The notes under the pieces were generated by a model. It searched no databases and was not told the DNA's origin. It was given only the letters and a program-made list of their open reading frames with translations. A stretch of 64,000 nucleotides of DNA from Sarcocystis neurona (lineage: Eukaryota; Apicomplexa; Conoidasida; Eucoccidiorida; Sarcocystidae): positions 1,373,234 through 1,437,233 of the forward strand of contig KL647302.1 of the NCBI GenBank assembly GCA_000727475.1, in the 5' to 3' direction. Positions 1 to 12,500 of this stretch are shown piece by piece (the stretch's first letter is position 1; each line of letters starts with the position of its first letter). The position numbers and the translations under genes were made by a program.

Positions 1-513
1 CTGCTTCGTTTACCTCGCTCTCTTGCCGACGTAGCGTCGAAGAATTTCATTAGAGATATGTTCTTCACGACGCCGAATTTTGTTTCCGTTCGCCGTGCTG
101 GCGAGCATATTGCTTCCTTTTATCTGCCACCGTGTAGCCGGTGGTCGGTAAATGCAGCTAAATCGTCAGCCGTGCCTACGTTTTCCATGCTCTGACATTT
201 TGCTTCTTGTCGGTTCGGAATTCAGGTGGAAAGATCCATCCATCTGTGTCTCTGCGCGCCGAAGCATCTTCAAAATGTCGTTTCAAGGAGTTCTGTGGCA
301 ATAGTATGCATGGAACAAGGCGCTACGAGAATATATCGGGACAGGGTTGAGACGTGCCTCTCCGTGCCTAGTTTTTCGGCGTACGCACTGGTATGCATGT
401 TCAAGCCAGCGTAGTGGTGGATGGACGCGCGCACGTGTATGGCTGCAGGGGTGCACGTGTTTGCCCATATGTATGTGCTGCGATAGACAGGCTCTCCTCA
501 TTTTGTAAGAATA
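1..513. other. 5' flank of the SNM1 gene, no gene recognised
   Basis: No reading frame here resembles a known protein and I see no strong exon. An in-frame TAG at 484-486, ten codons before the ATG at 514, supports 514 as the first methionine of the SNM1-type gene. The stretch is therefore probably its 5' untranslated region and promoter. I cannot define a TATA box or a transcription start. Confidence 0.5.
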
Positions 514-3500
514 ATGAGCAGCAAGGCAGCTGCCAGTGAGGTCCCTGAAAATTGGATGAAGAATCCACGCGTGGCTTGTCGCGTGATACCTGGGACTGAC
601 CCTCCTGCCCTTGTGGACGTTTTCAAGCGTATTCCTCGGGGAGACTTCACCTTCTTTCTTTCACACTTCCATTCGGACCACTACGGCGGATTGTCTAAAA
701 ACTGGACCCGAGGCGTTGTTCACTGCTCCGCAGTCACTGGTACGTAGTAGTCTGTACAGGGTTGAGGGCGAAGTTGTGGAGAGGCACGGGGAACAATACT
801 CGACGCACTACCTCTGTAGAAGCTGAGAGCATGAGGACGGAAGGAAAAATTCCGGGGGACGGGAGGGCCGAGTGTGTATCTCTTACGACACTGCTCTTCA
901 TGTGTGAGATGGCAAACGAGGAAGGTGTTGTCGACCGTCTGCCGCTGGTAGGCAATCATCATTTACGTAAAGTGTCCAACAGCGTCAGGCCCTGTCTCTA
1001 AATGCTAGTTTTGCCAGGTATCCAACTGTTCAGTTAGCAATATGCAATGTTCTGGCGAATAACTACGCTAACGAACTCACTAGCGAGGCAGTCTTGCGCT
1101 CCACAAAAACTACACTGGCTACTCTAGAAGCGTCTCGGGCCCGTGTTGTTTGTGGCTGGTATGACAGTAGACAGTTCAAAGTAGACGTCAGGTATGAAGA
1201 GCAAAGGTGACGACGGACAAGCTCGTGTGTTGCCGTGACGTGTCTCAGAGGTCGTTGTACGCGGTTTGCGCAAGCTGTGTGCTATAGTGGAACGTCTGTG
1301 TACCGCGTTGTTGCAGTACACATCTGCTTATATTTGTGGTATACGACAGGGGCCAGTGGGCATCGGTTGTAGTAGCACTTCTTTGTCGCTCTCCAAACCC
1401 AGCCGTGACAACCGATTTACAATATTTCGAGCCTGCTACATCGGATACTAGAAAATCTGTAGGGTAGCTTTTCTCGACTCATACAATATGGGTCGCGGCT
1501 GGAGAGAAAAGGCCGAAAAACAGGAGGGTCGAAATTAAGTGCGTCTGTGCGATGTTGTCGAAGTCAGACGCCCCGCGATACATTGCGACCCACTCCTACC
1601 CTGCTCTTTAACACTTTCGCCGTCGAATGACAGTCTGTAGATCAGGTCATCTCGATTCCCGGCTACAACTCAGAGGGTGTATGTAGAGCGTGAACAGCCT
1701 GTTAGCATGTTTCTGGTGAGGGACGAAACGGTTGCCATTGATCGACTTTTCAGTGCGTTGCGTTGGCTGCTGCAATTGAATACCCGCCCTGATACGTGTG
1801 TTGCTATGGTGGGGGCCGCGGATTTGATTCAAGGCTGGGAAGGCGCACAGTTGTGGGCAGCAAGGTAATGGTCCCGCCAGCTGTTGCGCCGCAGGATAGG
1901 TGTTAGTATTGACCTTCTTCTAAGTGACGACAGTGGTGGAACTAGCTGCATTTACTAGGATACGCTAACAGGGCACGTGTGCTAGTGTCGTATTGTTCTC
2001 TAGCTCACTGGTGGCTGCGACCGGGCTCTCGCGGTAGAGCATTTCGTTGGGACTTGAGTGTTGTTCTCTAGCTCACTGGTGGCTGCGACCGGGCTCTCGC
2101 GTCAGAGCAGTTCGTTGGGACTTGAGTGTTGTTCTCTAGCTCACTGGTGGCTGCGACCGGGCTCTCGCGTCATAGCATCTCGCTTGGACTTGAGTCTGCT
2201 GTTTGCCAGGACGTATGCTTTCTCGTTCGCTTGGTGTGGATCCTTCCTACGTAAATCACTTGGAATTCGACACCGAGTACGCTATCGGAGGCGCCAGTGT
2301 AACGCTCGTTGACGCCAATCATTGCCCAGGTATCAGATCTTCCGCGCTCATACGATTGCCATGTGTCGTGCTGTCTTTGTACATGTGTGGATATGCACTT
2401 TTTTTCTGCATATGCATATATGCATATATACATATATATTACATGTAAATATGTATATATATATATATTTTTGTGGGAAGAGAGAGAGACCAGACGTGGA
2501 GGAGACTTCGTGACAAGACACTTGGCGTCATGTTGTGTGCTGAAGGTTTGTTACAGCTACAGAGCGAACAAGTGCTTTTGCACAAACACGCGCGGGTGTC
2601 AGTGCAGAACAGTCTCCATAAGCGTTCCGGTACACACGTCTTAAAACAGACACACGCTGGGTTTATTTAGCGTGACGGGAACGTATCTGCGGGTGGCCAC
2701 GCGACGAGCGCATCCGTAGTCGATTTGTATCTTGTACGTTCGTAAGTGCAGGCCCATGGTTTGAGTGGTGCGGATGCAGCCGTTATGAACTTATTCTCGC
2801 TTCTAAAGCAGAGTCTCGTCTTCATTGGTCGCTTATCCTGGACGCAGGCGCGGCGATGCTCCTGTTTCGCACGCGTGATGGACGAGTGTATCTGCACACA
2901 GGAGATTTCCGGTTCGATCCGCAGATGCTGCAAAGGCCTATCCTAACGCAGAGGAAAATCGATATTCTGTATCTGGACACTACGTATGCAAACCCTGACT
3001 ACGCGTTCGTTTCTCAAAGCGAAAGCTTGCGCCAAGCGGTGGATATCTCCAAGAAAGTACGAGAGCGGCGCAGCTCCAGTCTTTGCCATGTACCTTTCAA
3101 CTTTTTATCTGTCCTGGGTACAAAGCAGAGAATACGCCCGCTCTCGGTTTGCGAATGTATCACTGCAGATGAGTATGTACAAGTGCATCTGTGACACGCG
3201 TGTGAGTATGCTTGTATGTACGTACATACGCGTATGCATACGTTTATACGTGTAGACGAGTTGCACGTAGCTGCCGATATCTACGACCCCTATGGATACG
3301 AACTGGACAGATTTAGTTTTAATTATCGCTCTCGGTAAGCCGCAGCGGCGTCTTTGCAGCTGATGTGTTATCTGATACGAAAGACACATGTCTCTGCGCA
3401 GCGAATAGGAAAGTGATGGCGTACAGGTCACAGTTCATATGATAGTGCATACGGTGCAGTGCACTGCAGTCGGCGACGGCGGCTGGTGGGAAATGGCTTT

Positions 3501-6500
3501 CTGCGTTTGCCTGTACTTCGTGTCTGCAGTTTCTTCCGACACGCAGTTGTTTGTGTAGGCGCTTTGACCTTTGGGACCCTGCGGGTAATTGTGTTTCTAT
3601 CGCATCTTCATTTTTCGTCTCCCGCTCGTTTCCTCGCGTTGCCTGTTGTCTTTGGTCTTTCCTTCTCCTTGTGCCCTCATTTTTCTGGTGTGTGCTGTGA
3701 ATTATTGTTTTACTTCGTTTTTGCGTTTTGCTCCGAAGACGCTGGCATCGGAAACCTCTGCACGCACCCTTTTCCTCGTCGGCGCTTACGCTACAGGTAA
3801 TTGTTTTTATTTTCTACGTCTGTATTTGTGCGCACGTCAGCTCACAAGCGTGCATATATGTGTGCATATATGTGCTTAGTAGTTTATGTATATAGCTCAT
3901 TCTCAAGGGCATCTGCCGGCTTGCACAGGTCCACTTTTATGTCGGCTAGGTCGGCAACTGACAGGTTGTCGATTCGTGGATTTCTGCGAACCTCGACGAT
4001 TTGTCGCACTTGAGTGCCGAACTTTTCGTTTCAATATTTCCGTTTCTTGGCAAAGCGGCCATTGTCTTCTTCTCGTAGTGAAGAATAGTTGTGACGTTGT
4101 GCAAGTTCTCACTGTGTCACACTTGGCGACCACACTGCGGCATGGAGGTCCTCTAGTAGGTGAGGAATTCCAGGGGGGATGCATAATCTACCTAGAAAAG
4201 TGTCGGTGTCGGTGCTGCTATTGGGGACAGTCGCTGCTACTCGTAATGCTGCGATGAAGGCACACAGCTGCCACTGGGGAAGCGTCGTTGCGTCCGCGGA
4301 GGCCACGTGTAGCTGCTGCTGTAGCGGCTCTACTGCTACCATTGTGTAGTGTTTTTTTTGTTTTGCTGCGGAGCGGAACCCTTTCGCCGCGCTTCCTGCT
4401 GATGGAGCATGTACCTTCGGGCACAACGCGCCTGGCTTCTTTCGCAGGTGGTGTCGCTGCTGCTGTAGAACTATCCCGCTGCTGGCGTGAAGCTGTCTCA
4501 CTGCTGTTGACGAGATGTGTAGTTGCTGGACACCTGTCGTGCTGCTGGGCACCTGTCTCGTCGTCGGGTGCCCGTCTCGGAGCTGATGAAGTCTTTTGTT
4601 TTGGCTGAGGCGCCGCCTCCCTGCCGCGGTAGAGCTGGAGAACTGGCCCACCGCTGGTGACGTGTCGTTCTGCAGAGTTGGCGTCTCCGCGCGCTGAAGA
4701 AGACTTGGCTGTGTCGCATTCGGTTTCGTGCACGCACGGTTGCTGATGTGTGGCGATGTCTTGGCAAAGGCGGTGTATTTTGCGCAGCCGTTTCACTTAT
4801 CTTGTTTTATCGACTGCGCTGCAAGCGTTTTCTTTGAAAGGCGTGTTACCGAGTTTATTAACACGAACTTCTTTTATCATGTCGCGTGTGAGTTTGAATA
4901 GAGTCAGTTGGTTTCTGTGCAGCGATGTGTATGTGAGGCAGTACCTATATGTAACAAGTGTAGGGGCGTGTATGTGCAGCAGCTGTAGACTTAAAGAGTT
5001 TTCTATATATATATATGTGTATATGTATAAGGCGAGGCATACATAAAGGTAGACAGAGTCAGAACTATATGGATGTATATGTATACATGTTTCATTGTGG
5101 GTCGTGCACATATGCATATCTATACGTATAAAGGTAGACGTCATCGCATGATGTCTGCTTGTGCATCCGTGTGTGGCCTTCACTTCCGTTGCCGTGTCTA
5201 TTGTCCGTACGCTGGAATAAGAATGATGTTGTGTGCGTGTACAGGGAAGGAGAAGGTTGCTTTTGCGCTTGCGGAGGCCCACGGATGGAAAATTTATGCG
5301 AGCGGCAAACGGCGCTGCATTCTGGACTGCCAAGATTTAAGCTCTGAGGTAGAAGAGGCGTACGCAAAATTATACATGTGGGGGCTTTCTGCGTCTTAAA
5401 CTGCTGTTCGTTACGTTGACTCCGTAAATCTTGTTCTTCGTGTGTCTTCCATTGCGTGACGTCCCTGTCTCCTGTGCAAGTAGACTGGCACGCGGCTATG
5501 TGTGTGCATTATGATAGATCTTGGCACCTAAATATGTATATATATATATGTATGTATATATATATATGTGTACGTACTAATGTATGCACATATGTCGTGT
5601 TTGTACATTTGTGTTTACGTATGCTTATGTACATCTACGTGTATATATATATGTGCAAGTCTGTTTATCTGTGTTTACAGATATAGAGAGAGCCGGAAAT
5701 GTATGCACGTAGGCGCGTATCTTAGCTTGCGTACGTATCTGTGTGCCACAGTATTCAACCAGTCTCTCACACTGCGAGCGAACGGTGATGAACAAGACAG
5801 TTCGGCGGTGGGTTACCTACGAACGCAGCCGGGCAACTACAGAGGAGCCTAGCACACGTATGTGTATGTATTTATGTCTGCATAAATAAATAGAGGCCTG
5901 CGCACGCATACCCGAAGGACACGCGCTTGAGTTTCTTTGTAAGTTTTCCGACTTATGTTAGTTTGCAGCTAGGCTCGTGCTTTTCGACCGTCTGCGTCTC
6001 GCCGACGGTAGTCGGTTTCTGTTCGCCGACTATTCATTGCTCGAGATGCACCCCGCAGCGGGTATTCTGCGTCTTACGTTGTAATCATCGCTGGAGTGTG
6101 TGCGTCTGTACGATCGTGTATGTGTATTTATGTATTTACTGTCTGTTCTTACATCATACGTATATATAAGGGCTTTTACGTAATTGTTTGTATATCTAGC
6201 ATATACGTAAGTACACGTATATACGCGTATATATATACATATTACGTCTCCTTAATTATATAGAAGAAAAATGCATGTATCTGCACCTGGGCGCATCCGT
6301 AGGGTTGCCAGCGAAAGTATACAGAAATTGTATTTGTTCGCACGTGTTCATATGCACACGTACATTTATACGCGTATTGAAGGCGACTGTCGGGAAGAGT
6401 TCGTTCCTGCTGTGAACTGCTTCATTGCCTGCAGCGGCGAGCCTTAATAACCAGCAATGCTGCGGAGGCGTCCGTTCATTTGGTTCCTATGAATACGATA

Positions 6501-9500
6501 GGTACGCCAGAGGCTTCATGGAAGTTGTGTACACACGTGTGTGCGGATGCGCGCTTGGGTGCACACCTGAATCACTGCACACATGTCGCATATTAATTTA
6601 TTTATACAAATATGTATTTGCCTGTATATCCATGGTGTATGTAAATATAGGTCCTCGTGATTGTTTACGATGTTCCGCTGCTCTCTAGAGCCCGCACGCC
6701 TCGAAGTGCATGTAGTGGGAGTTTGTGATGGAAAAGCGTGGGCTAGCTATCCATCTCTCTCTAGATGTATGTGTATATACATACATATATATATAGATAT
6801 ATATATATGTTGGTGTACGTACGCATGCATACGAGACAGAGAGCCGTGGTTATACCTCTGTATACGTGTATATATACATTTGTATACGGGAACGGTGTCG
6901 GCAGTGTACCGTGTTGCTGCTGGTGCATCTTTGTCGTCGCTAGCGATTACCCAGTGGCATTGCTTTGGCAGCTGCTATTGTTTGCAGGATCTGTGCTGCC
7001 GTACTTCCGTCCCAACTTCGCGAAAATTCAGTCATATCTGAAGGAGCATAATCTGGTCGATGTCTTCAGCAATGTTATAGGTGAGGAGCTGCTTACGCAC
7101 TTGTAGAGAATACTTTACACGTATGTGTGTAGGTTCACTTCGTTTTTTGTATATCGGTATATGGCATACATAAGATCTACGTGAACTGACGTATGCGTAT
7201 GTACAACTTTCTGTATCTATCATTATTGAGGCCTGTATCCATTTTATGTACGTATATATGTGTATCCACAAATACGTACGTGTGTACGTCTGTACGCACG
7301 TAGGTGTGTATACGTAAGTGTTTAGTCCGGCATGAGTGAAACAAGGAGTGTACGGCTCTCTCAAATTCGTTTTCAGAGTGGGTTGTGAATGTGTCCGTGC
7401 GTATAGTTCCTCTGTCCACACCGAGGCACGTAGTCGCGCACCGTTGAGTCAGACGACGCAGTTAGGCATAGAAGTGTGCGAAGCGTGAGGTGAACCTGCG
7501 GCGTGCGATGCAACGAGATGAAAATATATTCGCGTGTGGTAGTCTGCGGGTATTCTTGGAGGCGCAGTTATGTAACCGGCCACGCACGGCACACGAGGGA
7601 CGCAGTGGAATCTTCTGTTTCTGCGGAAGCATACGTGCGTGTTAATATCCGTGCCACTATACTTATCTGTCCATCTACGCATATATATATATATATATCT
7701 TCTTGTGTATAAACACATATGTACATATGTGTGCTTATATGTTCGTCTGTCTGTCTATCTGTGTGTGGCAGTACATATCACAGGCACACCAGAAGTAACC
7801 CTCTCGCTAGCAGTCCTTCAAGTGAGTGAGCGTGTGACTCCGCACGTGTGTAGCTCTGTGTAGGTGAGAATGCCGCTTCACAGCTAGTCGTGGGTGTTGC
7901 GACCATCTCCTACTCGTGGGCATCTCCGTTGTTTGGTACGTGAAAGAATGCAATGTAAACGTCGGCATGTGGGGGCGCGGTAGGTGTGCTGTTTGCTTCT
8001 TTTGTCTCACCAGCTGTACATTCACCATCTGTACGTGAAGACGCCGGCGTGACACCGAGGCGCGTACGTACAGGTGTACGTGCGTGACACGCATGTGTAT
8101 GCGTAGATTTTGCTAGAACTTCTTCACTGCATAAAATGGCGGGAAGACGCGAATTTTGTCCCCCGGCCTACGCAGTTGCGCGCGCGGCTCTCCAGTCCAA
8201 AAAATTTGTCTACTCGAGTGGTTGATGGCAGCAGACAAACGTATCCACCTGTCTGTTTTGCTCCCTGCGCCAGGGAAACGTTGTGACGTACATGCGCGCA
8301 GTCAGGTCCATATGTGTAAATACGTGTGCGGGTACACATAAAACACACGAATATACATATATATATATATATGTGCACGTATGCGTACATGTGCATGTGT
8401 GTTACGTGTGTCTCATTCGCTCCCTCCGTTCTTTGTGTACCCTCCTCGGACCAGATGCTTCTGTGTGCTGCGGCTTTGAACGACATCTCTGCGCTGTTTG
8501 CAGGTCTGCTGCCGACCGGCTGGTCTCTCACGACCAAGTGGAATAAGGAGCATGCTGTTGTGTACGTCCCTGTTCCCCGCAGATCAGCCGGCCTAACAGA
8601 CGCACGTGTGTGTGTGTGCGTGTGTTTCCCCGCCAGCGCTGTTCGCCTAGCTTCGTCTTTCTCTGCCAAACTGGTTTTTTTTCGCCACTCTCTGTATTAC
8701 GTACATTTTCATATTTTTGTTCCGGCACGTCTAATGCTTGCAAAGCCCGTTTCTGCTGCTGTCCGTAAAAGTGCGTTGTCGCAGTACTGCTGCGTGCATA
8801 TATGCTGTCAGCGCGGCGCATCGCGCATTGTCTCCAGATCTGCAGTGCGCGTGGGTGGATGCCTCGTCTGTTGTGGATCTGCAATGTGTCTATACAGACA
8901 CACTGTGTGGTGAAAGCCAGAGGGGCTGATGCGTCAGGAGCTGGAATCGCGCTGGCGTCTTCTTCGTCTTTGACAGGACTTGCCTACTCCTCCGAAGACG
9001 CATTCTTGCCACCCATTTTGCAACGCGTTCCAGCTACATGTTTTGTTGCGCCGTCCGCATGCGATGTTGGCACGGTCGCATGTATCCCGCGTTTGTATGT
9101 GCCTGTGTGCATCCGCATAAGGGTTAGTTCGCCTGTTATTAGATGCAGTTGATGCTTCAAGCCCATACTTGTAAATGCGTGCGTCCACGTGTGTGTGTGG
9201 ACGCCCCACTTCTGGCTGTAAGAAGATATGGTGACGCACTGGGGTGTCTCTAAGCATCAGTCAGGTATCCGCGTAGTGCAGCAGTTGGCTGCGTACGCTG
9301 GCGCAGAGAAAAGGTCTTGGCAGACGACAGTACCGCTGCTTCTTTGAAAAAATGACTCTGCTTAGAAAGATGACAGACGCAGCCGTTACCCCGACGCAGG
9401 ACCTTGGCAATTTCAGCAGGTGCCAGCACAAATCATTCTCCTTTCTTGTACACACGGTGATTTCTCAGTCAGCCGTAGACGATAGTAATTGCGTGAGATC

Positions 9501-12500
9501 GTCTGGAGCTGTACCGCGCACGTCAAAATCTAGAACGTGTAGCATTCGTATTTGTACGTGTATGTCTGCATGAGTCTGTAGCTCTACATGCCTGTGTGCA
9601 CCTGTGCGACACATGAATCTGTTTGTTTGTCTCTGTGTGGATGTGTATATGTTTGTGTCTGCGTGCGTGCACGTATACATCTGTGTAACCTGTATGTATG
9701 TTCCTCCGTGTATGTATGTGTATATATATATATATGAATTTACGCTTTTGTGTGTATATATGTAAGTATGTAGGCGGTATATTTATTTGTGTATCTGTGT
9801 ATATACATTTCCGTGTACATGTAGGTGAGCGTGTGTACATGCGTGCATACGTGTGTCGGCGTACACGTGTATATACGTGAAGCTGTATATGGACTTCAGC
9901 GCTTACCGTTCTTTGGCAAAGACAGTTGTGCTAAAGAATTCAGGCGTACAGCAGCAACTGAAGAACATATCTGTCGCCACCGGCTCAAGTCGCGCTGCGG
10001 CGTTCTTCTGCAGGGAACAGAAGACGACACGGGAGAAACGGATACTCTCCGTGTCGTCTTCTTTGTTCTCCGCTCGCTGTGTACAAATCCTCGCATAAGG
10101 GAAAAGAAGAAGTGACGAACAGCGCTGGCGGCTTCATAGTAAATGTCTTCCGAGATTGTTACAGAAAAAAGTTACATACGCAAAATACTTGCAACATTAC
10201 CGTAACGACAAAACACCACTACTGTTTCTATTATTTATACTAGTGCCCCTTTCGCCAGCACTAAGTTACTTGTGCCTGTGTCGCTTTCGCGAGCAGTAAA
10301 ACATGCACACAAGGGACTGAAAGCTGTGGAAGTTGTCTTGTGTTGCTCCAGGATGTCTGGCTCCGCTGCTGTACACCTACTGGAATACAGCGAGCACTCG
10401 AGCTATGCAGAGCTGCGGGCCTTCGTTCTTGGCCTCAATCCGGCGCTGGTGGTAAGGGGAGCTGCCGTGCGTATTTGCGCGGAGGAAGCAGAGACATCTC
10501 TCTGGCTACACTCATTACTTGAAAGTTTGTAGACACGAACGGATGCATGCAAGTCTTACGTGTGTGGGTACGTTACCTGCGTGCGGGGAGCCACCTCTTC
10601 ATATATTATGAAAATAAGTATGTACGCGTAAGATGGCGAAACGGTCTCACTGGACGACTCCACGCACGTGCGTTCCCGCGATTGTGTGTTTGTGTATCCA
10701 CATGTGTGTATTTGTTGTACATGTGAGCCAATACGTAGAGAATGAGTATGCGCGCGCGTGCGTGTATATATGTATATATGTATATATATATATACATATA
10801 TATGTGTTCATGTGTATCTCGCTTGCAGAAGAGCCGTGATTAGCTTAATACGTACACCCCATTTTTTCGTGATTGGCTACGCGTATATGCAAGTCGTAGG
10901 GAAATCGTCAATATATGAGCTCACACGTTTGTATTTTCGTGATTCTCTGTTTGCCTGCTAGGCGGGGACGACCGGTACGGGTGCCCACACATACGTCTCG
11001 CACATCCTTCATTGTACATTCACCTCGTCAGTAGTGCCCATTGGCGGTTCGGCCGGCACTTTTTAAATATCTGAGTTGACGTTACGGAAAAAGAGAAAGG
11101 CTTGAAACCAAAGCGTATATTTCCGGATCGCACGCTAGTAGAAATTCCGATTTTTATGCACACACAGTCTGCGTGCGTCTGTGGGGTGCGGCTCATCTGC
11201 CCAGGTTCCAACAGTGTTCTCCGGCAGCAAGGACTATGACGATCTTCTCGAGGAGTGGCAGCCGTCGAAGGTGAGAAGGAAGCATCTTTTGGCGGAGCTA
11301 GTGGCTCCTTTCTGGCTGTACTTCACGTAGACAAGAGTACTTGGACATGTGAATTGTTGTACTGACCTACATTAAAAGTGTGTTGTTCGTCTCTGCAGGA
11401 GTCTTCTTTTATCCTAGCGGTATCCGCGCGTCCACGCATTCGCAGACGTCGACGCAGCACACTTTCACGTGCATGTTTCGAATTTGTGGAGCAGCAGTAT
11501 ATACATGCAACCACGTTCGGGCGTACCGACGGGTGTGGGCACTTGCACATTATGGAATTACATGTCACCCCCTCTTGACCGCTCTAGATACACAAAATTT
11601 ACTTGTGTGTCCGCGTGTGGTTTTTCTGGTATCGCCAACGGGAGTGCGTAGAACGCCATAGAACAGGGAAATATACCATCACACATACACGCATACGTAT
11701 ATGTATACGTGTTTGTATACAAATATGTATGCAAAGGAGCTTGGTGCGCGGATAGATTTCATAAGTTTCCCATCTCTACGCGTTCGACATCGGAAGATTC
11801 CACACAATTTCCGTTCGTCCACCTCCGTAGGCAGTGTGATGCTTGTACGAACTGTACACGTAAATACGTCTCTAGTATGTATAGGTATGTAAATCTCCGT
11901 GCAGAAGCAGACACGCGCACGTGTCTAAAATTCATGGTTTCGAGATAGCAGGATTGCAGTCTCTGTGTTTATGGACTCGAAACTGCATGGTCATTCCGAA
12001 TTTTGCAAAGGCGAAGCCGTGCTGCTGCTTCTTGTTACGCTGTCAAATCTGTCTCTTCCGGGGTTGAAAAGAGAGGCTACTTCCTGTTTTCACTATCGTT
12101 TACCGGGCTACAGCTTGGAGTTGAAGGACGTAGTGTCGTTTCACGTGTAAGGTGTTCTGTCTGATGTCTAAGGGCACGTGTAGATTTGCTGTGGATCCGC
12201 ATCTAGCTTGTTGCAAGACTATCTATCATTTCCTTTCTCGTACTTGTGGTCGTGTACTTTGCGTTCAAGTGCTCTCTGACAGGCTACTCCGCAGCCTCTT
12301 GTCTGTTCACGTCATTATGTGTCTTGAATTACACTAAACATTGCAGGAGCGAAGGCTGCTTGAGATTCAGAAGTGTGGCTGTTTGTCAAACTATGTTGAA
12401 AGAATGTAGTCGCGGTCTTGGGTGGACTTCCCCGGCTCCAGCGGTTTGCGGGCGCCCACCGTACACATTTTCACTTAACCGTGCTTCTCCATCTGTAGCA

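Noticed and set aside
4109..4796. Minus-strand frames of 180 and 192 codons
   Set aside because: They lie in SNM1 intron 4 and come from the CTG-rich patch. They overlap each other in different frames and show no motif.
5349..5399. Read-through end of SNM1 after exon 5
   Set aside because: The exon at 6435-6501 restores the conserved [16 protein letters not shown] segment in exact phase, so 5349 begins an intron.
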